Assembly: GCA_000727475.1 (NCBI GenBank)
Contig: KL647311.1
Coordinates: 2,039,295 to 2,103,294 of the forward strand
Source: Sarcocystis neurona
Taxonomy: Eukaryota; Apicomplexa; Conoidasida; Eucoccidiorida; Sarcocystidae
Reading direction: 5' to 3'
DNA length: 64,000 nucleotides
The notes below the pieces were generated by a model, which saw only the letters and a program-made list of their open reading frames with translations, was not told where the DNA came from and searched no databases. The first letter of the stretch is position 1; the number at the start of each line of letters is the position of its first letter. Shown in pieces: positions 8,632 to 21,491 of this stretch. A program made the translations under genes and the position numbers.

Positions 8632-11314
8632 ACACGGGTTTCTTCTTCGGAAGCATAATGTACGCGTCAAGGGTTTTAGCCTTCTTCCGGGAGTAGGAGA
8701 TCTGAGTTGAATTTTTCTCGCGACATAAAGACTTGATACGCATGCACAGGACGGCCGCACCACTTTTCGAATTGTACGACTGTCGTCGCACAGAGTATAC
8801 GGACCCACTACGTGCTGTGTAGTTACGTGGTCACATCCACACATAGGTGTACACATATACCCACATTCTCGTAGATATGAATACCTAGACTCCCGCATTT
8901 CATTGCACACACATACCAATTACGTATACGTATATTCTTCGTACACACACAGGGAAAATACACGTAGGTGGGCGCATGCACAGGGTCCTGGGAAAGGAGC
9001 TTCAAAGCTTGCCCAGCCCCTTGAGCACTGCAGATGTGTGAACGCGCCACCGCGGGCGCGAGAGGGTGCATCATCACCAGTTCTTCGGTCGCAGTCTTCA
9101 CAAAGGCTGCAATAGATTTCACGCATCGTAGACGACGAAGGGCAAAAGAGGAAACGGGCTCTCACGGGTACATACACGTATGTGCGTAGGTACAACAGAT
9201 GTATCAAACACACACGCTACACGTCTACGATATTTGTATCTGAATCGTTTGCTGCTGAGAAAGGCATAGATTGGCGCGGGTAGGGAGGTACACACGTGAT
9301 ACGTGCAAACTTATCTCCAAGTACAAAAACGCAGGTACACAGCGATGGCCACTTGCGTGTACATCCTTTCTCCGTTTGTTGCCGTGCACAGGTGAAGTCA
9401 AAATGTTCACGCGGGCGCTGTCGTGCAGTAGCCTCCCAAATACGACGTCGTCTCCCAGACCCACTGTGAACGGGAAGCAGGAGCGGCAGCGGCAGGACGC
9501 GAAGAACCCATGCAGAATTCACCGCAGCAACAGCAGCAACTGTCGCTGTGAGAGCACTTTTTCGCGCAGCTCTTGCATGATGTGCTTCACGCCACATACA
9601 GCGGTCTACACAAACGACAGGATAAGAAACGCACCCGTACACCTGCACACCTCTATATATATGTATCATACATATACATGTGAACGGACGTAGCCATAGG
9701 GCGGCTGTGGTTTGCAGAGTTGCCTGAGACGCAGGCAGACATAAAAAAGTGAAGGACGGGCACGGATTCTAGGTCGTCTCTGCGGCCGCTTCTGCCGTGA
9801 TACGGCTGCTGCTGCTGTCTTCCACGCGAACACCCCCACCGGTCCTCTGCGAGTTTTGAAGTATCAGTGGCGTGAGTAGTTGCAAAATGTATTTCCAGTA
9901 CACGTATAAATAATGTAGATAAATGTGTGCACCTGTGTGTACATATTTATTTATACACGTACATACACATACGCATACACCTGTGTATGCACACAAACAG
10001 GCGACCTCATATTCTATTGGTGCACGTGGTATATGCAGAGAAGTGCATGTTCGCACAAATACGTATAGACATACATGGTAGGTAGGACAGGAATATCCAC
10101 GCGCGTACGTCCGCAGATGCCCCACATGCGTAGGCTCCCAAAAGTGACCACCACCTATACACAATCGTGTCCACATGCATATGATACAGGTAAGTAGAAT
10201 CGAGAAACGTGTGCAAAAATCCATTTACGCACTTCGGGCAAAACACACAGATACCCACGCAGCAAGAACGAAAACACTGAGATATCTTGTGCGTCGCCGC
10301 CGTAGCGTCTGCGGTGCTGCTGCCTTGCGCTACGGTGACTGGCTCCTGCTGCAGATGCACGCCGGTGGAGCAACAATGGCAGGCGTAAAACCAGGCTTTT
10401 GCAGCAGCAGAGCGCCTCCGCAGCCAGGCTTCGCTGTGCTGTTTCGAGAAGCAGCAGCTGGACGCAGGAGAGTGTTGCCCATTCGCAGCGAGACGCCTCG
10501 CGGCGGCAGTAGCAGCAGAGGAAAACCGGACTTGTAGCCCTGACTTTTCCCTTTCACGTACGTGTTGCAGCAGCAGCAGATAAAGCGGAGGACGCGCTTC
10601 GCAGTGGCGGTGTGCGTACACCGCCCCGTGAGCAGCAGCAGCACACTTTCTTGAGATGTGCAAATTTTCAGCATGCAGCAGAGAGAAGCGAACAAGAGAC
10701 AGAGAGGATGCTCTTGCGCACACGCACGCGTCAAGCCAGCAGCCGCAGAAAAAAAGACATTGTCGAATGTCCGGCCCCTGCAGAAATCTGTGGGAAGCCG
10801 GTTTTCCTGCTCCTGCGGCGGCAGCAGCAGCAGGCACTGGCCACCCGATATTACTCCCTCTGCAGTCACAAAAAGGGGAAGTGCTGCGAGAAGGAAACAC
10901 GGCGACTCGTGCTTACACACGAACAGCCTGACGGCCACACACACGCCTCTGCAGTACAGACGCATTCACACACAGACACACACACATTATTTGCGAGCTG
11001 ACCCCCACTCCCCCACGACAGAAGCGTACACATACATATAGGAGGTGATGACTCCCGCATAAAAATATGCGTAAGTAGACGTGCATGAAGCCTTTATATC
11101 TTTGTGTCCACGCGCTCGGGCCCGCTCGCGTATCCACGTGCGTTATGGACGTGAGGGATAGATATGCCGCGAAGCTCGTCGCTTGGCCTACGCAGCCGAG
11201 GTGCAGCACAGGTGAAAAGTCGTCATTTTTGTATCGAGGCACTGTGCAAAGATAATACAAGTGATGTCAAGCAAGTAGTCGTCCATTTCTTTCACGTCTT
11301 CTATTCGTGTAGAT
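8632..11314. other. No confident gene; competing short frames
   Basis: Mostly ACACATAC-type repeats and moderate-GC sequence. Possible exons appear on both strands. On plus at 10300-10540, YGDWLLLQMHAGG follows a CTCCTGCTGCAG acceptor-like site and ends at a TAG. On plus at 10750-10930 there is a Cys-containing frame with CGKPVFLLLRRQQQQ. Minus-strand frames cover the same bases at 10330-10965. At 9370-9600 both strands are again open. None has paired splice sites and a recognisable domain, so no call is made. Confidence 0.5.
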
Positions 11315-12044
11315 CTACGTACGAATTTGCACAGAGACGGGTAGGTATTTGCTTCCACATGTGCACACATGTACAGGTGGATGAACATTGAACTCGCACG
11401 ATTCGTGTGGGGGGGCTTCACTTCGAGCAGCTTCTCGTCTCTGCGGGAGACGCTCGATCTGGTCTGGACTCAACGTCGACGAATACCAGAAATGGGTGCC
11501 CCGCATGTTCGGGGCGCTGCCCTCTCCTCCGTTTTCAAGTCCTCTCTGCTGTCCCTGCCTTTGCGGCTGCTGCTTCTGCTGCCGCAGCTTGTGCTGCCTC
11601 TCCTTGTGCTGCTGCTGCTGCAGCTGCTTGTTTTCCGCAGCATGGAAGTTCCTCTGCTTCAGGTGCAGCGCTTGCCTTTCGAGTACGGGGCGTCTGCTCT
11701 TCCTCCTGCAGCGGGTCGGCTGCTTGGCTTGGTTGTTGATATTGCGACGCTTCCGCTGCTGCCCTGCGTTGCTGCTTGCGGGCTTTTTGCAGGAGGACAA
11801 GCGACACCATTTCTTCTGCCGCCACTACCCGCTTCACTTTCTCCTGTAGCTGCTGCCCCAGAAATTCTCGAGTGCGGCTGCGCATGTCTCTCCACATCCG
11901 GGTCGCCTTTGGCGCCGCGTGGTGGTGGTACTCCTCCTGCTGTTCCGTGGGGACAGACGCCTGCTGCTGCAGCACCGGTTGAGTGTATTCCCCCTCCAGC
12001 TCCTCCAGCTCCTGCTGCTCTCTTCCTTTCTGCTGCTGGAACAT
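11315..12044 (-). other. Overlapping alternative 3' frames of the zinc-finger gene
   Basis: Three minus-strand frames overlap here. The zinc-finger frame ends at 11659. A second frame (12044 down to 11535) gives a more ordinary helical sequence, including TRMWRDMRSRTREFLGQQL and EKVKRVVAAEEMVSLVLL. A third (11800 down to 11315) gives LERQALHLKQRNFHAAENKQ and THFWYSSTLSPDQIERL. Because the latter two look less repetitive than the end of the zinc-finger frame, the true C-terminus may switch frame through a short intron or a sequence error near 12.05-12.13 kb and again near 11.7 kb. A CACAG|GTGCAC site near 12105 and a GTTCCAG site near 12037 are possible borders. This is inference. Confidence 0.4.
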
Positions 12045-15000
12045 TTTTCGGCGAAAACGTCGTCACAGTTCTTCCGTTCGGCAGCAGCCGTGCACCTGTG
12101 TTGCTGCTGCTGCCATTGCCTCCTCCTCTTCCAGCACCTGCGGACTCTTGGTGCTGCACGTTGCTGCTGCTGCGTTGCTGCTTGCCTGGCACGCCGGCCC
12201 TCGCTGGACGCAGCCGTTTTCCTGCTCCCCCTCCTCCTGTGCTGCTGCCGCCCGCAGCGTCGAAGAAGACTCCTCCACTCGGCCCCACTGCGCTGCCGCC
12301 GTGAAAGAAACCTCCTGCTTCATTGCTGCTGCTGCCGCCGCTGCCTCCTCGCCCTCCCCGGCCCGCCCCTCCTGGCGAGCCGCAAACACCAGCAGCAACG
12401 CCATGCTGGCGCCCTCCTCCTCTATATGCCGCCGGCCCTCCCGGCACCGCTGCTGAACCTGTCGCGCCTTTCACGAAGCCGTTGATGTTGCTGTTGAAGC
12501 AGCCGTTGCTCCTGTTGCCTTTGTAGCCTCCCTCTGCCGTCGCCCCTGGCGCATCAAATGCGCTACCGCCAGACCCTGTCCCTGCTGCCTGCTGGCCCCC
12601 CTCTGGAGAAGCCTTGTCGCATCCCGCTGCTGCTGCTCCTGCTGCTCCTCCGGCGCCCTGCACGTGCATCCCGTTCTTTCCGTACGCGGCGCTCGCCGTG
12701 CCGCCTCCAGCAGTAGCAGCAGGTGAGCCGCCACCTCCTCCTCCTCCGCTGCTTGTGCCGTTGCAGCCTCCTCCTCCTCCGCCGGCCCCTCCTGCAGCTG
12801 CTGAAGCGCTCGTGTCTCTCCCTAAGGCCGCACCAGCTGCTGTATCGGCTTTATGGGAAGAAGCAATAGCAACAGCCCCACCCGCTGCTGCTGCGCCGTT
12901 GGAAAGCGACGGGACGCCGGCGTTAGCGGGAAACCCCTTCCTGCCATACAGCGGAGCAGCGGTGCCGGCTGCGGCAGCGGCGAACTGTCTGTACGCCTGC
13001 AGGTGATGGTAGTGCACCAGTTTCGCGTAGTCAGCGACGATACGATCCCCCTCTTCATTTCTCAGCTCGTTGCATTTGTTGCAGCGGAAGCGTCTGGGAA
13101 AGTTTACGTTTTGGCAGGCATGACACACCCAGTTGCCCAGGTGATTTCTCACCGGCGTGCTGCTGCTGCTGCAACCACTGCCGCCTCCAATGCCAGTCCC
13201 GAAGCCATCGCCACTGCTGCTGCACAGGGGGTCGCCGTAAATCTTGAGGAAGCTGCTTGGGTTCTTGAACTCGTCCGGGTGGGCCAGCATCGCAGGAGCA
13301 GCAAAGTGGGGCCCGCCGATGCCTCGAAGACCCATCACTCCGCGCGACTCTCTTTCACACGCTGCTGCTGCTGCTCCCGCAGGCAGCGGCACCGTTGGTC
13401 CTCCTCCTCCCCCCCCTGCTGCTGCTGCTGCGGCAGCCGGCATCACAGCAGCAGCAGAAGCTGGGAAAAGAAGTGCCTCTGCGCCCCCGGGGGGGGGCGG
13501 AGGAGGAGCACCAGCACCATGCAAAAGAGGCAGAGGAAAGGAAGAAGCGGAAGCAGCTGCATTTGGCGAAGGTCTGTGGAGGTTGGACAGCATGTTGCAC
13601 TCCTGGCCTGCTGCTGCTCTTCCTTCTCTTTGAACGCTAAATGCTCTGCTGCTGTTTCTCCCCGCACCAAAGCACAGACAAGCGTTATCGCATTCTCTGC
13701 TCAGTGCCTCACTGCTTCTTGTTTCTCTTCCCCCTGCACCGGCTGCTGCCGTGCCACCACATCCTGCTGCTCTTCCCGCTGCTATCGCTGCTATCGCGGC
13801 TATCGCTGCTGCTGCGCCACCACCTGGACCTGAGTCGCCTACTCTTAGTGCTCCTCCCTCTCCTGTTGTTGCTGTTGTCGTTGGTGCCGTCGCTGCTGCC
13901 GCTGCAGCAGCCCGCTGCTCGAGGTGTGCGAGCTGCGCGGGAGTGGCTGCTCCTAGGATTGCCAGAGACGTGTGCAACACGTCAACTGTTTTCTGCGTCG
14001 CTTGCCATTCCTCGCCTTCGTGGAAGAATCGCAGCAGCTGCTCCGTTATTTCTTTCGCTTTGAGCAGCATCACTTGTAGGGGGGGGCACCCGTTCTGCTG
14101 ATGCGGCACGAAGAAGCAGCCGGACGAATACGGCCGCTGCAGCAGTGGCATGTGCTGCTGTTGAGGCTGTCGCTGCTGAATCTGTTGTTGCAGCGAAGGC
14201 TGCTGTTGCTGCTGCTGCGCCGACTGCAGCGGAGGGGCGATCGGCGGCGGCTGCTGCTGCTGCGGTGGCAGCGAGGGCTGCTGCTGCTGCTGCGCATCCT
14301 CCTGCTGGTCAGCCACGGACAGCTGCTGTCCCTGCACCTGTTGCTCTGTTTGAAGCTGATGCTGCCACTGGCATTGCTGCCGCTGCAGCGCAGACAGTTG
14401 CTGCAGTTGCTGCAGTCCGGGCAGCTGCTGAATGGTCGCAAACTGCTGCTGGTGTTGCTGCGACTGCTGCGCCTGCGCATCCTGCTGCTCAGGCGGGAAA
14501 AAAAGTGACAGCGGCTGCTGCAGCGGCGACAGGGTGTTTTGCAAAGAGGGCAAAAGCATCTGCTGCTGATCGTCCACGTCTTTGTTCCTGCTGCTGCTTT
14601 GTGATTGCAAAGATAGAAACGGAAAAAAATCGTATGTCTGGTTGCCTGCATTGCGGCCCCCTGCCAGTGCCCACGCATTGCTGCCGCTGCTGTTGCTATC
14701 GCGTGCGCCTTCAAAACCGCCTCCTCCTGCTGCTCCAGCCCCGCCACCTCCCTCTCCTTCTCCAGCTCCTCTTGCTTCTCCTCCTCGTGCTCCTGTTGCT
14801 GCTTCCACCGCTGCTGCTCCCGGTGCTGCTGCTGTTGTCGGGTTGCTGTTGAAAAACGCTCTACCGACTGGGGACGTGAGGCCGTACGAAAAAGCAAGAA
14901 GATCCGAGTAAAAGTCTGCGCTGCTACAAAGGGATGTACCGTTTCCCAGTGCTGCTCCTGCTGCTGCTGCTGCCGCTGCTTCTCCGTCTGCTGCTGCTCC

Positions 15001-18000
15001 TCGTGCTCCTTCCGCTGGTGCGGTTGGCGTGGCACCATCGGCTGCCGGTGGCGCCTCTTCAGCTGCTGCCGCCGTCCCTGCTGCTGTAGTTGTCGCTGCT
15101 CCTCCCGCCTGCAGGAACGGAGGTAGCAACGAACCTGGTGCTACTTCCCCCGTTCCCGTTCCTGCTGCTGCTGGTTCGCGACTTCCTCCCAGAACAGGAG
15201 ACAGCAGCGACGCAGTTCCTGACTCTGGTGCTGCATCTCCTCCTGCCGCTGCTGCTGCTGAGAGTGCTACTGCTGCTGGTGGTAGTGCTGGTGTTGCGTC
15301 AGCAAAAGCACTGCCTAGCTCGGCTGCTGCTGCTGCTGTTGGCTGTTTCTCTGCGGGATGGAGCTGCGGAGTTGAAAGGGCCTTCGACACTACAGCTGCT
15401 GTAGTTTCTGAGGCTGTCGCTGCCGCCGCCGCTTTTGCTGCTTCTGCCGATGGGCTTGCTGCTGCCGATTCATCCTCCCCTACCTCGGTTTTGAGAGACG
15501 CCTTTTCCTCACCCGCAGCAGCAGCAACAGCAGCACCCAGGTCAAGCGGACTTGCTGGTACTGCTGCTGCTGCAACCCGGTCGCTGTTGCATGGGCTGGG
15601 AAGAGAAGGGAACGCCCCGTTAAAGCTAGATGATTTGGACGGCGTGAGAGGCGGAAAGAAGGCCGTACGGTGTTGTTGCTGCTCGATTCCCTGCAACCCC
15701 TGTCCGTCAAGTAGTTGCTGCGGTGCACCACCTGGTGCTGGTATGTGGTGCGGCAGGGGCTGCTGCCCCAGGGAGGAGCTGTAGATGGGAAAATATAAAT
15801 TGCTGCTATTGACCAGCAGCGCGGGCTGCTGCAGCATTGCAGGCGTCGCAAAAGCCGCGGCAATCGCTGCTTCTTCTTGTCGCGTTCCTCCTGTTGCTTG
15901 CAAGCAGAAAGGCGCCTCCTGCTGCTTCTGCGGCGGCTGCAGCAGCGGCTGCTGCTCGTTTGGGAAAGTCGTTGACGGTGAGCCGTTCAGCGTCGTTGAC
16001 ATCACAGCGGCTTCCTGGACGAATCCCAGACTCAGCAACGTTCTCGCTTGAAGATGCAGGTGCTGCAGTTGCTGCAGTTGATGTTGCTGCTGCAGTTGCT
16101 GCTGGTCTGGCGAGTGCAGCAGCTGAGCGTCGAAAGCTGCCAAATAGCGCTCTGTTGCTGAGAGAGCGTCTGCTGCTGTAAAGTCCCGTCTCGTTGACGC
16201 GTCCCCCGCTGTCGATATCTGCGCTGCTGCTGCTGCGAGCATTTCGCCTGCTTTCAAAATTTCTCCCGCGACAGGGGCATCTGCTGCCGCGCCGGTCGCC
16301 GTCGCTGGGGAACTTGCCGCTGCTGTTGCGCCTCGTCCTGCTTCTTCCGGTACGGCTGAAACGGCTACAGGAAGTGCTACTGCTGCGGCCGACGTGGTCA
16401 CCGTGGCTCCTCCTGGCACCGCTGCTGCTGCTGCTGAAATGGGTGTTGCCGTGGGCGTTGCCGAAGCGCTCTCTTCCTCGACGCTGCCTGCAGCAGTGTT
16501 CACCCCACCTGCGGGTTCGTTGCTGCCAGCAGCAGCAGCGACACCCTCTTCACACTGCGAGGTGGGGTGCTGGGGACCTCTGCTGTTGCGTCGCTCTTCT
16601 GTTGGTGAAGCAGGAGGACAGGCTGGGTTGCGGCTGGCGCCGAGGTGAACTCCTGCTTTTGTCGTGCTGCTGTTGTTGTCTCCTCCTCTTCCTAGCGCCG
16701 CACCTCGGCCGCCGTGTCTCAGCCCGCGCAGCAGCGGCTCCTGCTGCGGCTGCTCCTGCTGCGCTTGGTGCCTGTGCCTCTGCCTTAACGAGACGGGTCC
16801 CGTCTGTGCCTGCAGTTGCTGCGAGTCCTTCTGCTGCTGCAGGGGTCCTCCTCCTGGCGCATGCGTGCCGCCACCGTCTGCTGGCAGCTGGTGGTGGTGC
16901 TGCTGGTGTCTGTACACCCGAGGATTATGATGGTGGAGCTGCTGCTGGCTTGCTGCGGATGCTGCTGCTGCTGCAGCCTGCTGCTGCGCCGCTGCTGCAT
17001 GGCCCGCGGTCACCGGGTCCAGCCCAAGCTGCTGCAGTTCGCCTTTCAGTCTTTGATATTCTGCCACATATAAGTCGTTTTCTCTGCTTCTGGCCTGTCG
17101 GCAGCGGTTGCACGCCGTGCGCCGAGGGTAGTTGATATTTCCGCATGCATCGCAGCGCCAATTCCCTCCGTCTCCTAGGCGCGGGGCTTCGCCTCGTGTT
17201 CCTCCCCCTGTTCCTCCTCCTGCTCCTCCGCCCCCTCCGGCTGCTGCTCCGCCTCCTCCGCCTCCCGTTGCTGCTGCAGCCAGTCCTTCGCCTGCTGCGC
17301 GTCCTCCTCCTGTCGCAAGTGCTGCTGTTGCCCCTCCTGCTGCCTTCGTCCCTGCTCCCCCTGCTGCCGCGAGCAGAGCCAAAGGCGAGGCCGCAGCAGC
17401 ACCCACACCAGCCGCCCCGTTCGCACCAGCAGAGGAGAGGAACACCGTCAAAGAATCTCCACGCCGCAGGCCATCACCAGTAAGTGGAGGCTGCTGGTGA
17501 TGAGCTGGAGAAGCCCCACGAGGGATCAGCTGTCGCGTGGGAGAAGGTGGAACCCCGGCAGCCCGGCCATCAGCCGCAAAGGCAGTTGAGCGTGGCGCCC
17601 CGTGCGGCGAAGGAGCAGCTGCAGCAGCAGACGAAGTGCTGCTGCCCGTCCGGAGGAAAGGAGTGGCGGCAGCATTTCCCCCCCCGCTGTCGAGAACTGC
17701 TGGTGATACAGCGGTGGCTGAAAATCTTGTTCTTCCTCTCCCTGCTCCACCGGCTGCTGCCACTCCTCCTGCTGCTGGCAAGCGCGTTGAAGACACCTCT
17801 ATTGTGCCGGGGCCTGCCGTGCCTGCGGCTCCTGCTGTTCTCTGAGGCAGCGCCTCAGCACCGCCGGCGCTGGTGACGGGAGGGAAAGAGGGTTGGTGCC
17901 ACGCATTCATTTTGCTGCTGGTATTAGTAGAAGTACTGGAGCCGGTAGTCCTGACCACGGCCGCAGGCGCAGCGGAGAGACGGCTAGAAGACAGCGCGAG

Positions 18001-18821
18001 GGCAGCTTCTCGTAGCGATGGGAAACCGCCAACAACAGCAGCGTAGTAGGGAGGGCAATTGTTGTTGTGTTGCACTTGTCCTGCTGTTGCTGCGGGAATA
18101 TCCGGTTCTCCTCCGCTTGCGTTTCTTTCGCTAGTGCTGCTGCTTTTCCTGCTGCTGCTTTTCCTGCTGCTGCTCTTGCTGCTGCTGGTGCTGCTCGTGC
18201 TGCTGTTCCACGCCTTTGGGGGTGCGCTCCTTCCCTGTCTGCACTCCGCAAGCAACGCCGCTGCAACAGGTGCGTCTGCTTTTGCCTCTCGTTGTTCTTC
18301 TGGCTGACCTTCTCTCTCTGCTTCTGCTGCTTTCTCTCGAAGCGCTGTATCGGTCGCCGCAGCCGCTACGCCAGCAGCAGCAGTGACTTCTTCCGCGCCT
18401 TCACTCCTCAACAGACCTGCAGCCGCAGCAGCAGCGACAGAACTACCATCCGTAGCAGCACCGCTGAAAATGCGTGCGTTGTTTGAAGTGAACGAACAAG
18501 ACGAAGACGAAGACGACGAAGAGGAAGCAGGCACCTCGGTACTAGTCATAGAGGCATCTCGGAATAATTCGGTTGTCTGCTCTGCTGCGGGCTTCGTTGC
18601 TTCGGCTGCTCTCCCAGGAGATGGAGAAGCAGGAGGCGGCAGGGAGCTGTCGCTGCTGCTATCTCTTGATATGCCGCCCGAGAACGAAAGATCCCCACTG
18701 CTGCTGCTTCTTCTGCTCTCTCCTTCAGCGGTCCACGCCGGAGAAGGCGCCGCCGCCGCAGCCGCAGCAGATCCTCCAGCACCAGAGTCAGTAGGCTTCT
18801 TCGCCGCGGAAGATGAGTCAC
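11659..18821 (-). CDS. Giant protein with two RanBP2-type zinc fingers
   Basis: One uninterrupted minus-strand frame gives 2,296 residues from an ATG at 18547-18549 to a stop at 11659. It holds two RanBP2-type fingers of the W-x-C-x2-C-x3-N-x6-C-x2-C form. Numbered from that ATG, finger 1 is near residues 460-490 (NWRCDACGNINYPRRTACN then RC) and finger 2 near 1803-1834 (NWVCHACQNVNFPRRFRCN then KC). Each is followed by a similar Y-x-[RK]-L helix (VAEYQRLKGEL; VADYAKLVHYH). Fingers of this subtype bind single-stranded RNA, so an RNA-binding or RNA-processing role is likely. The rest is HAAR sequence: poly-A, poly-Q, poly-S and G-rich blocks. The frame stays open upstream of the ATG to about 18819 with sensible sequence (SFSGGISRDSSSDSS, ATKPAAEQTTELFRDAS), up to a splice acceptor. 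The real start therefore lies in an unseen 5' exon, or the ATG at 18549 is used. The 3' end is also uncertain (see 11315-12044). Confidence 0.82.
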
Positions 18822-18860
18822 CTGCACACGCAACAGCGGGACAACAGAAACGAGAAGTGA
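18822..18860 (-). other. Splice acceptor for the zinc-finger exon
   Basis: Read on the minus strand, a pyrimidine-rich stretch (CTATCACTTCTCGTTTCTG, then TTGTCCCGCTGTTGCG) ends in TGTGCAG immediately before base 18821. The zinc-finger frame is open right up to this point without an ATG, so an upstream exon must supply the start if this acceptor is used. The incoming exon must contribute one base to the split codon. Confidence 0.55.
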
Positions 18861-21491
18861 TAGAAAGGACAGAGACACAGATACATAGATATCAATCCAT
18901 ACGTAAATATACGTATGCTTGTGTGGGGAGACTCGCCCAATGTACGCAGCGGGGAGACACTCAAATATCATGAAGCTACGATTACAGACGGAGACAAACA
19001 CAGCCATACATACATATTTATCTTTCTGTATACATACGTTTCCACGTAAGAAGCGTATGTAGGGCTGGGCGTGTACACAGTTCTGTGTGAACCCACGCGG
19101 GCGGGGATAAACGCAGATAGATTGATCTGATGGACACAAGTACTTCAATTTCTGTAAGCAGGTATGAGCAGACACCGTGGGAAGAAACGACCGATGCCCG
19201 GCAACGCGAGACAGCAATCTGCTGGTATACCCACTTGTGCGTCCGGCGAGAGTAGCGGATCCCAGACACACACACGTGTAGAAACGCGCGTGTATGCTCA
19301 CCAGCACAAAGCACGACTGCGTTGGGTTGGTCCTCTTTACAGAAATAGTAGCTGCCAGAAAATATCTAAAAAAAGAGATACACAGGCGTTCAATTGTGTC
19401 CGTGCTCGGGTGTCTATGGGTAGAATCGCAGACACGCATACGTCGGACGGACCGTGCGTGTGGGAAGACATACACACACACACACAATGTAGAAAAAGCA
19501 GCGCGTGGTAAAAATGAGAACGAATTTACATTGAAATATCAACGAGGGGGTGCGCAGTCGTACACAGAGCTGTACAAGAGGAATGACGCTGACGGGGAAA
19601 AAAAGGCAAACAGATTTACGTATGTGTGTTCGTTATGTTCAGAGAGAGCCGCACATCTCGATTCGCTCGACAAAAATTGGTGTTTCATTGTCAGTCACCG
19701 GGTGAGGTCGCTGGCGGCCTGAGCCTGCCGAGGGCTGCGCACAGACACACCGTGAAGCGACATAGACAGAGGAAACGGACGGCGGAAAGGAACGAAATGC
19801 AAAGAAGCGCAACGTGAACTGTAGAACAAGAGAAGATACGACACGCGAACAACAGTGAGCACAAAAACGTGGAAGCAGAGGGGAAGGAAAGCGAACTTCG
19901 TAGGCGCGCACACATGAGGACTCTTCCCGGCCGGCTGGTACGCTGATTCAAACAGTGTAGTGCGGACTGACCATCATCGACCTTTTTCATACATACATCT
20001 GTTAACGAAGTCATGCATATTCCTGTAAATCCACAGCGTATCTTAATACGCACGCATACCAATCTGTGTCCGAGATAGCCAGGAGCAGACCACGATGCTG
20101 CCGCCGTATACCTGTATTCCTAGAACGTCTTCGTGTAAAATATTTACACTGTCGTGCGTGTTGCGCATGTAAACTGTGCTACACACGTAGAAAAAATTCG
20201 GAGGACCTGGCATATCCTCTCACTCTTCTGCATATATCCTATCCTATGACGTTCTTGTGTGCTTACGACTTCCACGTGCAAGAATGCGTTGTACCCATAG
20301 CAGAATAGATGACACTAGTGAATGTGGACACGACTCCCAATCTCCACAAAGAAATCCGCACAGAGAGTGACAGCATGGAAAGAGACCCTCGAATCTGCAG
20401 CCAGTGTTGTACGCATACCCCCTCCCAGTGGAGAGCTTAACAGGGCTACGCGTGAAAACGCTAATTCTACAGAAAACGCCGTACACATCCGGAGAGGCTC
20501 TTCACTTTGGCATAGACGTGTGGCAGCGACCCTCAAGCACGACAACACCCGTGTGGGCACGTGTCCTTGCGCGCGCATCTCATCTCTTGTATACGGACGC
20601 CACGACAGTACACTAGACACGGTTTTCCCCGGTGTATCTGCTTCATTGTAGGAAAATGTGACGATTTGAGGGCAGTTCAACTCACAAATGCAAAGTTGAG
20701 TCCAATGTGCAGGGAGAGACGGGATGCAGAGACGCACAGGCGAACAAAAGGGTCTTACCACCTGTCGAGTCGGTGCGTCACTGCGAGAAGACACAGTTGG
20801 TGCATCCGCGCCGTCGGATGTGTAGACACCGTTAAAAAAAAGTTTTTTCACTTGGGAATAAGTATCCTCGGTAGAAAGAATTGTCTTTCTGATGTGTACA
20901 TTGAAAGTGGTATTTACCCCACACACAAGCACGTGGTGCAGTCACAAGCTGGAGTGGGACGGCGAGTACCAAAACAGCAGCAGCAGCACCGCCGTCGCAT
21001 AAGCGGCGACGCGAGAACAATAGCAAACCCCGTAGCCTCAGACGGCGGCAACACCTGTCGCGAAGAAAAGACACCAGCAGCAGCATTGCCGTCTTGGGCA
21101 CGGAGCGGCCCTCGCCTGTGTCGCACCACAAGAGCACCAACAGCGGAGGGTCACATGGAGAACGTGCGCGGGGACCAGCAGCCGCACCGTAAGAAACAGA
21201 AGAGCATAAGACTGCTGCTGCTGCTCTCACGGTGTACGAGTGTGGAATGCGAGGTATTACCCGCTGCGGGTGAATCTTTGATGAGCTTCATCTTGGCGAC
21301 GGCAGCGCCAGGTGCCTCTGCACCAGCAATACGTGAAAAATGGGTTCCCGGCACCAGATGTGTCTGGTCGAATGTTCACCGCAGCTGTCTCCGTCTTCTG
21401 CTCCTGAAAAGTACCTGCTCCTTCCTTTTTTGTGCCTGCGACCAGCCTCCTGAAGGGCGACCGGAGGGACGGAATCCCACGGAGGAAATTG
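18861..21491. other. 5' flank of the zinc-finger gene; no confident gene
   Basis: ACGTATG- and ACACACA-type low-complexity DNA to about 19.5 kb, then mixed sequence with few repeats. The missing 5' exon of the zinc-finger gene should lie here on the minus strand, but no ATG-plus-donor pair stands out. A plus-strand frame at 20561-21499 (about 310 codons) is open, and minus-strand frames oppose it at 20914-21129 and 21151-21354. I cannot decide whether any is real. Confidence 0.45.

Noticed and set aside
18383..18973. Plus-strand frame of 196 codons over the 5' end of the zinc-finger gene
   Set aside because: The minus-strand zinc-finger frame continues through the same bases up to a good splice acceptor and has more normal composition; the plus frame has poly-leucine from the complementary repeat.
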